From assembly GCA_964615585.1 (NCBI GenBank), contig CAZTNS010000059.1:1-18164 (forward strand): DNA of 18,164 nt, written 5' to 3'. The stretch is from JAQIBY01 sp964615585 (GTDB lineage Bacteria; Bacteroidota; Bacteroidia; Bacteroidales; ML635J-15). The notes under the pieces are model-generated. The model made no database searches. It was not told where the DNA came from and saw nothing but the letters and a program-made list of their open reading frames with translations. Positions 1 through 6,906 of the stretch are shown piece by piece (position 1 is the first letter of the stretch; each line of letters begins with the position of its first letter). The position numbers and the translations under genes were made by a program.

Positions 1-90
1 CTTGCCACTAAGACACGAAGACTCAAAGCATCACAAGGTGTAAGTCATAGCAATTCTGGCTTTTGTGTCTTAGTGCCTTTGTGGCATTTC
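1..90. repeat. Intergenic inverted repeat of the CACTAAGACAC type
   Basis: CACTAAGACAC at 6-16 is the exact reverse complement of GTGTCTTAGTG at 65-75. Both arms continue in a loose 8-nt rhythm (CACTAAGA, CACGAAGA, CTCAAAGC on the left; the mirror image on the right, ending TTTGTGGCA). The arms are about 48 nt apart, so this is a widely spaced dyad and not a classical terminator. From memory, repeats of this flavour are dispersed between genes in Bacteroidota genomes; that comes from general knowledge and was not tested. It lies downstream of the minus-strand gene ending at 123, so a role in transcript end protection is possible but unproven. Confidence 0.55.
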
Positions 91-122
91 TCATTTTTTG
101 ACTTTTTAGATTGGACTCATAA

Positions 123-527
123 CTAATTATACAAAGAGAGCAACCGGTCAATAAACCGATGATAATCATCTATGCAATAATATATGACGTCATTTATAAT
201 TAAGACAGGAAAACGAACTGAATATCCTTTGGATTTATCTTCAATAGAATGATAAATCAAACTATCCAAAACTTGCTGATTTTCAGTATCTGATAAATCT
301 ACAACCGTATAGGAAACAGCATCATTTTGATCAAGCAACTCAATCACCTGGTCACATCTTGAGCAGGATGGTTTTGAATAAACCACAATTTTTTCAATGT
401 CATCTGCCGTGTAATTTTCTTTATCAAACATCTGATATTCATTGTTTTGTGCATATAAAGAATCATTTAACACACACACACAGGCAATACAAAATAAAGC
501 AACAAAAACTGATCTCATTGTCATCAT
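123..527 (-). CDS. Exported glutaredoxin/thioredoxin-fold protein
   Basis: A small thioredoxin-fold protein, probably a periplasmic thiol-disulfide protein. It has an N-terminal hydrophobic stretch ending near SLYAQ (a likely signal peptide cleaved before Gln). Then comes a beta strand followed by the redox motif CSRC (second position Ser, third Arg), and a later FPVLI segment that supplies the cis-Pro typical of the fold. The C-terminal part is short, as in glutaredoxins. The open frame extends to a GTG at 551, but a TAnnTTTG box at 556-563 would put transcription start near that GTG. I therefore prefer the ATG at 527 (134 aa); an ATG at 518 is also possible. The cysteine motif suggests a redox role, but partner and substrate are unknown. 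It appears monocistronic. Confidence 0.72.
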   Translation of the reverse strand: MMTMRSVFVALFCIACVCVLNDSLYAQNNEYQMFDKENYTADDIEKIVVYSKPSCSRCDQVIELLDQNDAVSYTVVDLSDTENQQVLDSLIYHSIEDKSKGYSVRFPVLIINDVIYYCIDDYHRFIDRLLSLYN

Positions 528-555
528 AATATAAATATATATTTTCAACACAATA

Positions 556-586
556 CAAATTTAACAAAAATCATGCGAATAACCAA
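556..586 (-). promoter_or_regulatory. Putative Bacteroidota-type promoter for the glutaredoxin-like gene
   Basis: On the minus strand TAAATTTG (556-563) matches the -7 consensus TAnnTTTG exactly. TTGG (583-586) lies 19 nt upstream at the -33 position, a partial match to TTTG/TTG. Spacing is as expected for the primary sigma factor of this phylum. Transcription would start near 549. Confidence 0.5.
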
Positions 587-856
587 TAAAAATTTTATGT
601 TAAGCCTAAGATGATGGTTAAGTTGAAGGGATTTTTTGTTTTTTCAAAAAAAAGCAAGCATCGCCATAGTACGTGAGTCTTTTTTTATGAAGAAAAAACG
701 AAAAAGAACAAAACCCGGGACGTCAGATTAGGCTGAACATGACACTAGCAAAAAACGCATTATTATATTATATATTAAATGAAGGCTGATCTCAGGCACG
801 TGGTTACCACCAGGATGTAATAATATAAAAAACATTGAATTACACTACATTAGTAT
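587..856. other. AT-rich intergenic spacer, no gene seen
   Basis: This lies between the end of the NamZ-like gene and the promoter of the glutaredoxin-like gene. It contains A/T homopolymer runs (around 640-660 and 682-715), a TATA-rich stretch at 764-780 and a short odd palindrome GTGGTTACCAC near 800. I found no supported coding frame, RNA gene or terminator. A 14-codon Lys/Arg-rich frame at 687-731 is considered and rejected. Confidence 0.4.
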
Positions 857-2077
857 TCATTCATACAACAAATACCGTTGCCGCATTTTTTTGTATGATG
901 TCAGATCTGCTTGCCAGCTTTGGCGTATGCTGTCTTCAGAATGGCCTTTGGTAATCTGATGACGCAATCTACTGTCTCCTGATAACTTATCAAAAAATGA
1001 CGGGGATTTAAAAAAGCTCACGTCATTCGGGAATATTTCATACAAATCAAGTAAAAACGCCAGTTGGAGTTGCCCTGGGTTGAACTGAAATCCATCCGAA
1101 TTCTCACGCAAATCAAATCCATAACAGGTTGTATTTTCATGTTTCGGGTATGTTGCCCCTTCATTTGGTTGTGGAACGAAACTAAATTCCGTTTTTTCCT
1201 TCAGGGCAGGATGTCCACACACCTGAAATTGCATATCTGTTCCCCGCCCGACACTCAGGGTAGTGGCTTCGAGCAAACATAAGGTGGGATACAGCCTTAT
1301 GCTTCTGTGGTTTGGTAAATTCGGAGATGGCGGCACAGGTACTTTATATTGCATGCGGTGATTATAATTGTCACAGCAAACCCATGACAGGTCACACGAC
1401 ATACCATCCTTTAACCACCCTTCCCCATTGATCATACGGGCATATTCAGCCACTGTCATGCCATGCGCGATGGGAACAGGATGCATGCCCACAAAGGATG
1501 CATATTCAGGATTTAAAACCGGACCGTCTATCACATCGGTGTTGGGGTTTGGTCTGTCAAGAACCATCAATGGAAGATTTACTCCGGCACATGCCTCCAT
1601 TACATAATGTAAGGTGGATATATAGGTATAAAACCGCACCCCTACATCCTGAATATCAAACACCATGACATCCAAATCAGACAAATGCGTTTTTTCAGGT
1701 TTCTTGTTGTTCCCATACAATGAAATTACCGGCAAACCGGTAGTGGCATCAGTTTCATTTTCGATCATTTCCCCTGCATCTGCCATGCCACGAAACCCAT
1801 GCTCCGGTGCAAATATTCTTTTTACAACAATGCCCATTGACAATAAACTGTCAACAAGATGTACATCATTAATCATAGACGTATGATTGGCGACTATGCC
1901 AACAGACTTTCCTTCCAATACAGAAACGTATTCATCCGTTCTTTCTGCACCACAAACGATTGGTTTATCTTGTTCTGCAGAAATGGTATCATTGGTCTCA
2001 ACGCTTGGAATGTCAACATCGCCTTGACATGATATACACATCATCAGGATCAGTGCCACTGTCATATTTTTATACAT
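857..2077 (-). CDS. DUF1343 / NamZ-like exo-beta-N-acetylmuramidase lipoprotein
   Basis: Family DUF1343 (YbbC/NamZ, glycoside hydrolase family 171). Characterised members remove terminal N-acetylmuramic acid from peptidoglycan fragments, feeding cell-wall recycling or catabolism. The protein has 406 aa. Residues 5-16 are hydrophobic and lead to a lipobox-like CISC, with Cys17 as the likely lipidated residue, so it is probably an envelope lipoprotein. Family signatures in order: NHTS (64-67), APEHGFRG (90-97), the DIQDVGVRFYTY region (141-152), LDRPNPN (173-179), PSPNLP (260-265) and SVGRGTD followed by a GHP segment (about 285-300). Length fits the family. Its start overlaps the end of the upstream DUF218 gene by 8 nt, so the two are very probably cotranscribed. 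Substrate specificity is inferred from the family only. Confidence 0.88.
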   Translation of the reverse strand: MYKNMTVALILMMCISCQGDVDIPSVETNDTISAEQDKPIVCGAERTDEYVSVLEGKSVGIVANHTSMINDVHLVDSLLSMGIVVKRIFAPEHGFRGMADAGEMIENETDATTGLPVISLYGNNKKPEKTHLSDLDVMVFDIQDVGVRFYTYISTLHYVMEACAGVNLPLMVLDRPNPNTDVIDGPVLNPEYASFVGMHPVPIAHGMTVAEYARMINGEGWLKDGMSCDLSWVCCDNYNHRMQYKVPVPPSPNLPNHRSIRLYPTLCLLEATTLSVGRGTDMQFQVCGHPALKEKTEFSFVPQPNEGATYPKHENTTCYGFDLRENSDGFQFNPGQLQLAFLLDLYEIFPNDVSFFKSPSFFDKLSGDSRLRHQITKGHSEDSIRQSWQADLTSYKKMRQRYLLYE

Positions 2078-2834
2078 ATCCTTTTAGTTTATACATTAGC
2101 ATTCCATTGGTTTCAAGCAACAGGATTTCCCATCTTTGTAACGCTTCCGGCCGGGGCAACAACATATACTCAAGATGAAATTTACGGGTTCCGGTAAACC
2201 TGTCTGTGCTGTATAAATCAACAAAAAACCCTTGTTTACGAAAACAGGCAGCAGCCCTTCGCAAATGATAACCACTGGTAATCAGCAAATATGTACTGTC
2301 TGTTTTTTCAGGTTGTAGTGCCCTTGCTGATTCAATGGCATTTTCTGCCGTGTTGCGGGATATAATTTCATAAGCAACATCAGCAGCAGGAATGCCTGAT
2401 TGAACAAGAAAGTCATATAAAATCCGGGCTTCCTGGAAATCCGGGCGTCGCAATTCACCGGAACCACCTGTAATGAATATTTTTTTGATGATGCCTTTGT
2501 GGTACAAATCCATCGTCTGCAAAAGACGGTCACTGCTTCTGTTAAAATTAATTCTGTCAAAAGTTTCATCATAAGAACACATGCCTGTCAGCAGGATGCC
2601 TACATCGTAAGGAGCATTCAATTCATGATGTTGTACGGCAGGGATTTCCCACATTCGCATAAATTCATCCGCAACAAAGGTATTGGTAAAGAACAAAAAC
2701 AAAATACCCGCAATCATCCACAAACGTTTTCTTGGTTTTGTATTCTTCATCAAAAGGGCTGCAATTATCAGGATGGCAATCCACAACACTGGTGAAAACA
2801 AATGGCGCAATAATTTTGACAACACAAAATACAT
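2070..2834 (-). CDS. DUF218 (ElyC/SanA/YdcF-like) membrane protein
   Basis: A 254-aa protein of the DUF218 family. Two hydrophobic segments lie near the N terminus (about residues 12-29 and 38-53), followed by the DUF218 domain from about residue 77. Visible signatures are the ITGGSGE loop (121-127), SRNTAENA (159-166, the hallmark of the family) and TSGYHLRRA (186-194). E. coli relatives ElyC and SanA affect envelope integrity, and ElyC is linked to lipid carrier or peptidoglycan metabolism; no enzymatic activity is established for this branch. It is first in a two-gene unit with the NamZ-like muramidase, overlapping its start. That supports an envelope role but does not define one. It is transcribed divergently from glutamine synthetase. 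Confidence 0.85.
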   Translation of the reverse strand: MYFVLSKLLRHLFSPVLWIAILIIAALLMKNTKPRKRLWMIAGILFLFFTNTFVADEFMRMWEIPAVQHHELNAPYDVGILLTGMCSYDETFDRINFNRSSDRLLQTMDLYHKGIIKKIFITGGSGELRRPDFQEARILYDFLVQSGIPAADVAYEIISRNTAENAIESARALQPEKTDSTYLLITSGYHLRRAAACFRKQGFFVDLYSTDRFTGTRKFHLEYMLLPRPEALQRWEILLLETNGMLMYKLKGYV

Positions 2835-2850
2835 CGTTAATACTCGTAGT

Positions 2851-2881
2851 TTTGTACAAACATAAAATTTTTCTACATTTA
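2851..2881 (+). promoter_or_regulatory. Putative promoter of glutamine synthetase
   Basis: TTTG at 2851-2854, a 19-nt spacer, then TACATTTA at 2874-2881 (7 of 8 to TAnnTTTG including the free positions; the last base is off). Transcription would start about 35 nt before the ATG at 2923. A second plus-strand box, TAGTTTTG at 2847-2854, overlaps the -33 element. Confidence 0.5.
2857..2864 (-). promoter_or_regulatory. Putative -7 box for the DUF218-NamZ unit
   Basis: The minus strand reads TATGTTTG, a full match to TAnnTTTG, 23 nt before the start codon at 2834. No convincing TTTG is seen 19 nt upstream. It lies inside the spacer of the glutamine synthetase promoter, so the divergent promoters overlap and could interfere. 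Confidence 0.4.
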
Positions 2882-2922
2882 ACGCTTAATTTTTGTTGAA
2901 ATAATTAAAAGATATCATACTT

Positions 2923-4428
2923 ATGAAAGAAAATGCATTGAACCCCAATCCACTGGTGAGGTTTTTGGATAAACCGGCCAACAAATTTACAAGGGAAGAC
3001 ATCATTAAATTTATTGAATCCCATGAAATTGAGATGCTCAATTTTCGCTATGTAGCAGAAGATGGGAAACTAAAAACCCTGAATTTTAACATCAACAGCA
3101 GGGAGCATTTGGAAACTGTGCTTTCCACCGGCGAACGTGTTGACGGCAGCAGTTTGTTTTCATACATTGATGCAGGCTCCAGTGACTTGTACGTTGTGCC
3201 GCGGTACAAAACTGCCTTTGTCAATCCCTTTGAAGAGATTCCCACCCTGGATATCCTTTGTTCCTATTACAATTCGGAAGGCAAGCCTCTTGAAAGTGCC
3301 CCGGAATACCTCATTCGTAAGGCACACAGTGAGTTCAAAAAAGCCACAGGCATGAACTTTCTGGCCCTCGGTGAACTGGAATATTATGTGATGACAGAGC
3401 GCGATGATTGTGAAATGTACCCTACCCCTGACCAAAAAGGCTATCATGCCTCCGATCCTTTTGCCAAATTTGAAGATTTCAGGCGTGAAGCCATGCACCT
3501 GATTGCTCAGGCAGGCGGGCAAATTAAATACGGCCATTCCGAAGTGGGAAATTTCCATACCGACGACATGTATTACGAACAACAGGAAATCGAATTTTTG
3601 CCTTGCATGGCGGAAGATGCCGCTGACCAGATGGTCATTGCAAAGTGGATGCTACGGAAATTATCGTATGAATATGGTTTTACAATATCCCTTGCACCAA
3701 AAATTACCGTTGGCAAAGCCGGCAGTGGTTTACATATCCACATGATGCTGGAAAAAGACGGCAAAAACATGATGGTAAAAGATGGTTCCCTCAGCGACGA
3801 AGCAAAACGCATGATTGCAGGCATTCTAGAATCTGCAGGCGCACTTACCGCCTTTGGGAATACCATTCCAACGTCATATTTGAGGCTTGTACCCCACCAG
3901 GAAGCGCCTACCAACATTTGCTGGGGTGACAGAAACCGGTCTGTGCTTGTCAGGGTTCCGCTTGGCTGGCTGGCTGATGCCAATATGGTGGATGATGCAA
4001 ATCCGCAGCAAAAAGAGAAGCCAAAACAACACATGGGCAAACAAACCGTCGAAATACGTAGTGGTGACGGGTCTGCTGACATATACGCATACATTGCCAG
4101 CCTTATTGTTGCTGCAAGGTATGGACTTGAAAAAGAAAATGCCCTTGACATTGCAGATAAACTCTATGTGGATGTCAATATTTTTGAAGATGAGCATAAA
4201 GATAAACTGGAGCAGCTCAAAGGCCTGCCTGATTCATGCTATGAATCAGCCGAAGAGCTTGAAAAAATGCGTGGAATCTTTGAAGCCAATCATGTTTTCC
4301 CCAAAGGCATGATTGATGCAGTCGTTAAAAAACTTAAATCCTTTGATGACAAAAACCTCAGTGAGGAATTATACGGCAAACACGATGAAATTGCCAAACT
4401 TGTGGAAAGCTATCTGCATTGCATGTAG
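2923..4428 (+). CDS. glnA: Glutamine synthetase, type I-like
   Basis: Makes glutamine from glutamate, ammonia and ATP; cytosolic, central to nitrogen assimilation. At 501 aa it is slightly longer than usual bacterial GSI. Signatures: the N-terminal beta-grasp domain with GERVDGSS, catalytic-domain GSGLHIHM (267-274, with the conserved metal/substrate His pair), NRSVLVRVP (338-346) and the VEIRSGDGSADIY stretch corresponding to the usual E-x-RSPD-x-SANPY. Two things differ from textbook GSI. A short insertion separates SEVGN from the QQEIEF metal-ligand segment. The NPY of the last motif is replaced by DIY, and no adenylylation-type NLYDLP segment is visible. It is monocistronic, with its own promoter and a strong terminator. 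A glutamine synthetase-family enzyme with a different amine substrate is possible, but the core motifs favour true GS. Confidence 0.85.
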   Translation: MKENALNPNPLVRFLDKPANKFTREDIIKFIESHEIEMLNFRYVAEDGKLKTLNFNINSREHLETVLSTGERVDGSSLFSYIDAGSSDLYVVPRYKTAFVNPFEEIPTLDILCSYYNSEGKPLESAPEYLIRKAHSEFKKATGMNFLALGELEYYVMTERDDCEMYPTPDQKGYHASDPFAKFEDFRREAMHLIAQAGGQIKYGHSEVGNFHTDDMYYEQQEIEFLPCMAEDAADQMVIAKWMLRKLSYEYGFTISLAPKITVGKAGSGLHIHMMLEKDGKNMMVKDGSLSDEAKRMIAGILESAGALTAFGNTIPTSYLRLVPHQEAPTNICWGDRNRSVLVRVPLGWLADANMVDDANPQQKEKPKQHMGKQTVEIRSGDGSADIYAYIASLIVAARYGLEKENALDIADKLYVDVNIFEDEHKDKLEQLKGLPDSCYESAEELEKMRGIFEANHVFPKGMIDAVVKKLKSFDDKNLSEELYGKHDEIAKLVESYLHCM

Positions 4429-4460
4429 GCAGAAAAGCAGCAGGTTGAAGAAAACAAAAT

Positions 4461-4498
4461 AACCTTCACTTGAGAGACAAGTGAAGGTTTTTTGTTTC
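4461..4498 (+). terminator. Rho-independent terminator after glutamine synthetase
   Basis: A perfect 11-bp stem, AACCTTCACTT (4461-4471) with AAGTGAAGGTT (4479-4489), a 7-nt loop GAGAGAC and a following T run (4488-4493) then GTTT. It lies 32 nt after the stop codon. Confidence 0.9.
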
Positions 4499-4641
4499 AT
4501 CTGTTTATTTTTTAAAGCCAACGGCCAGTACTTGTTCCGATAACATATCGGGATGGCCCCTCCTTTTATTTCACAACCGTTGTTCAATTGCATACCGGCG
4601 AATAATTACCGGTCCCGTTATTACATAACAGGTTGTATGTG

Positions 4642-4659
4642 TTCCGCCAGCTGGCGGAA
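4642..4659. repeat. Perfect 18-bp palindrome TTCCGCCAGCTGGCGGAA
   Basis: TTCCGCCAGCTGGCGGAA is identical to its reverse complement and is GC-rich within an AT-rich spacer between convergent genes (ends at 4428 and 4720). Nearby lie smaller dyads: CCGATAACATATCGG at about 4537-4551 and ACCGG...CCGGT at about 4595-4614. Palindromes with a CCGCCAGCTGGCGG core are, to my recollection, dispersed in Bacteroidota genomes as short extragenic elements. It could also end transcription of either neighbour. Confidence 0.6.
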
Positions 4660-4719
4660 TATGAAGATCATCCTTATTAATTTATATACAAATACAATTT
4701 GTTGCGCAGTGATTCTTTT

Positions 4720-5310
4720 TTACGTAGCTGATTTAGCAGCTTCATACATGGATTTCACCTCATCAAGTGTGAAATTTGTAAATTTCAGGCCGGCTTCAAA
4801 CTCAATGACCCTGTCATCTTTAAACACGACATAATAGAAATTGTAATCTTCTCCGTCTTCGTTTGTCACTTTATAAATAAAGCCATTTTCACCTTCTTCA
4901 ACAATTTCTTTAAAGCCATCCATGGATTTTACAATATCCTTATAATCGGAAATGTAACCTGCCTTATCTGTATATGGAGCCTCATCCATCATTGTCATGT
5001 CCATAACCCAACCATCTTTTTTCAATTCATAGTTGTAAGTTTGAATTCCGTCAAACTCACCCATCATCATGCCTTCATTTACTTCAACACCTTCGGGCAC
5101 CTCAACTTTCAAAGGCACTGACATATCAGTTAAATCAATCGTTGTTAAACCAACCTCTTCGGATGTTTCAGTTTTTCCAGACTTTGTTTCGCTTACATTT
5201 GCCTGCTCGTCTTTGGTGTCATCTTTATCTTTTTCACCCCCGCCACCACAGGATGTCATTCCTACTACAAGGAACAATGATACAAAAAAGCTTAAAATTT
5301 TCATAGTCAT
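4720..5310 (-). CDS. Small lipoprotein of unknown function
   Basis: 196 aa. The N terminus MKILSFFVSLFLVVGMTSC is a signal peptide with a classical lipobox (MTSC, Cys21 counting from the ATG at 5310; the ATG at 5304 is an equally good start). It is followed by a GGGG linker and about 35 residues of low-complexity acidic/Lys/Ser/Thr sequence, a typical surface or periplasmic tether. The remaining ~140 residues form an acidic alpha/beta-looking domain ending in a short helix. I do not recognise a named family. The protein is probably anchored to a membrane. It converges with glutamine synthetase and stands alone. Confidence 0.78.
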   Translation of the reverse strand: MTMKILSFFVSLFLVVGMTSCGGGGEKDKDDTKDEQANVSETKSGKTETSEEVGLTTIDLTDMSVPLKVEVPEGVEVNEGMMMGEFDGIQTYNYELKKDGWVMDMTMMDEAPYTDKAGYISDYKDIVKSMDGFKEIVEEGENGFIYKVTNEDGEDYNFYYVVFKDDRVIEFEAGLKFTNFTLDEVKSMYEAAKSAT

Positions 5311-5333
5311 ATATTTTTTAGTGTTAGTTTGTG

Positions 5334-5341
5334 TAAATGTA
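5334..5341 (-). promoter_or_regulatory. Weak -7 box for the small lipoprotein gene
   Basis: The minus strand reads TACATTTA (last base off from TAnnTTTG), 23 nt before the ATG at 5310. A TTG about 20 nt further upstream may be the -33 element. This is a weak call. Confidence 0.3.
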
Positions 5342-5375
5342 GATTAATTTTTTGAGAGCAACAAGCTGTTTTCAA

Positions 5376-5432
5376 TATATTTCCATATTTCATACAAAAA
5401 TAGGTTAATAATTATTCAAATATGGAAATATA
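5376..5432. repeat. Perfect 15-bp inverted repeat in a divergent spacer
   Basis: TATATTTCCATATTT (5376-5390) and AAATATGGAAATATA (5418-5432) are exact reverse complements separated by 27 nt. They lie in the ~316-bp spacer between the divergent lipoprotein and TPR genes. A related half-like sequence, TTTCATATTTTGG, occurs at about 5459-5471. The stem is almost all A/T, so an operator for a dimeric regulator seems as likely as an RNA hairpin. Apart from this and the promoters, the spacer 5311-5626 holds nothing I can call. Confidence 0.6.
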
Positions 5433-5564
5433 ACAGACAAAACCACAAGGGTAATAGTTTCATATTTTGGTTTTTAGCAAGGGCTCCAATATAGATATTG
5501 ACAACACTAAGGCAGCATTCAATAAAATTGCAATTCAAAAAACAAAAAGATTTATTTCATCTGT

Positions 5565-5595
5565 TTTCCGCTTCAATATAAAATCATTACATTTG
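5565..5595 (+). promoter_or_regulatory. Putative promoter of the YfgM-like TPR gene
   Basis: TACATTTG at 5588-5595 matches TAnnTTTG exactly. TTTC at 5565-5568, 19 nt upstream, matches the -33 TTTG at three of four positions. Transcription start is expected near 5602, about 25 nt before the ATG. Confidence 0.55.
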
Positions 5596-5626
5596 CCACC
5601 TGAAAAAAATTGAAAACACCTGAACA

Positions 5627-6316
5627 ATGGCAAAGAAAAAAGACACATCAAACCAGAACCTTGAACATGTTGAGTCGGCATTAAGTAAAGCTGAATTGTT
5701 TATTGAAAACAACCAAAAGACCATCACCTATGTTGTGCTGGCCATTGTATTAATGGTTGTAGGGTATTTTGGTTACAGGAAATACATTTATCAACCCAAG
5801 ACAGAACAGGCTGTCCAGGAGAGTTTTGTAGCAGAACAATATTTTGCACAGGATTCATTCAGGCTTGCCCTTGAGGGAGATGGCCTCAATTATGGATTTC
5901 TGGATATCGTTGATAATTATGGGAATACCCCATATGGCAACTTGTCCAAATATTACGCAGGAGTATGTTACCTGCAACTTGGAGAATATGAAGCAGCCAT
6001 AGAATATCTGAAAGATTTCAAATCCGATGATATGATGGTTGGTGCCAATGCTTTTGGTCTCATCGGAGATGCTTACCTGGAAATTGATGACACTAAAAGT
6101 GCTGTCAAGTATTATGACAAAGCTGCGGCACAGGCAAACAACGAATTTCTGTCTCCCATGTACCTCATGAAAAAAGGAAAAGCCCTTGAAATCAGAGACG
6201 ATTATAAAAAAGCCCTGGATGTTTACAATATCATTGAAACGGAATGGTACGGGACACAGGAACAACGCAGCATTGAAAAATACCAGGAACGTGTTAAACT
6301 TCACTTGAACAAATAA
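5627..6316 (+). CDS. YfgM-like membrane-anchored TPR protein
   Basis: 229 aa. A short cytosolic N terminus rich in Lys, one transmembrane helix at about residues 34-51, then a soluble domain of tetratricopeptide-type helical pairs. Repeats are visible around the YGNLSKYYAGVCYLQLGEYE, LIGDAYLEIDDTKSAVKYYD and GKALEIRDDYKKALDVYN segments. The architecture matches the YfgM family, whose E. coli member sits at the SecYEG translocon and links to periplasmic chaperones. In Bacteroidota a protein of this form commonly precedes ribH. A translocon-ancillary role is inferred from family and architecture. The gene has its own promoter and a terminator right after it. Confidence 0.75.
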   Translation: MAKKKDTSNQNLEHVESALSKAELFIENNQKTITYVVLAIVLMVVGYFGYRKYIYQPKTEQAVQESFVAEQYFAQDSFRLALEGDGLNYGFLDIVDNYGNTPYGNLSKYYAGVCYLQLGEYEAAIEYLKDFKSDDMMVGANAFGLIGDAYLEIDDTKSAVKYYDKAAAQANNEFLSPMYLMKKGKALEIRDDYKKALDVYNIIETEWYGTQEQRSIEKYQERVKLHLNK

Positions 6317-6337
6317 TATTCAAAGCTTTGAAACGTT

Positions 6338-6370
6338 TTAAAAGCATCACATACGATGCTTTTTTTATTT
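6338..6370 (+). terminator. Rho-independent terminator between the TPR gene and ribH
   Basis: AAAAGCATC (6340-6348) pairs with GATGCTTTT (6355-6363) around a 6-nt loop, followed by a T run to 6366. It lies 23 nt after the TPR stop codon. ribH, 40 nt beyond, may therefore depend on readthrough or on a promoter of its own that I cannot identify clearly. Confidence 0.8.
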
Positions 6371-6408
6371 TCAATCATAATTTTTGAAGGCATTTTTAAT
6401 TCAATAGC

Positions 6409-6906
6409 ATGTCAACACAAAAACGCAATTTATCTGAAAATCAATCACGTGACTACAGTGGCACAAGCAAATGGAAAATTGGCATTTTGACAGCCGACTG
6501 GAATCCGGAGGTTACTTATGCATTGCGTGACGCTGCCATCAACACCCTGTTAAAATCCGGGATAAAAGAAAACAACATCATGAGTTACGCTGTCCCCGGA
6601 AGTTTTGAACTCATAAAAGGGGCAAAATGGATGGCTGAAAAAACCGATGTTGATGCAGTCATCTGCCTTGGATGTATTATACAAGGGGAGACCAGGCATT
6701 TTGATTTTGTGGCATCAGGGGTTACCGATGGCATTCGCGATTTGAATATCAGACAGGATGTTCCGGTCATTTTTGGTGTACTCACTACCAATGACCAGCA
6801 ACAGGCGGTTGACCGTGCCGGTGGCAAATATGGAAACAAAGGCGATGAAGCAGCATTTGCAGCACTTAATATGATACAACTTAACAAAGACATCTCCACG
6901 GTATGA
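6409..6906 (+). CDS. ribH: 6,7-dimethyl-8-ribityllumazine synthase
   Basis: Condenses 5-amino-6-ribitylamino-uracil with 3,4-dihydroxy-2-butanone 4-phosphate to give the lumazine precursor of riboflavin; cytosolic, usually forming oligomeric shells. 165 aa. Diagnostic segments in order: TADWNPEVT (aromatic residue before Asn stacks on the pyrimidine), VPGSFEL (about 64-70), GCIIQGETRHFDFVA (about 89-103, with the catalytic His) and GVLTTNDQQQAVDRAGGKYGNKG (about 123-145, containing the conserved TT and DRAGG). The N-terminal ~20 residues are an extension common in this phylum. The stop overlaps the next ATG in ATGA. Confidence 0.97.
   Translation: MSTQKRNLSENQSRDYSGTSKWKIGILTADWNPEVTYALRDAAINTLLKSGIKENNIMSYAVPGSFELIKGAKWMAEKTDVDAVICLGCIIQGETRHFDFVASGVTDGIRDLNIRQDVPVIFGVLTTNDQQQAVDRAGGKYGNKGDEAAFAALNMIQLNKDISTV

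Noticed and set aside
687..731. 14-residue Lys/Arg-rich frame MKKKRKRTKPGTSD
   Set aside because: Too short, arising from an A-rich run, with no start signals and no recognised family.
3573..4151. Long minus-strand open frame of 192 codons inside glutamine synthetase
   Set aside because: It is antisense to strongly conserved GS motifs and its composition reflects the other strand's codons; a shadow frame.
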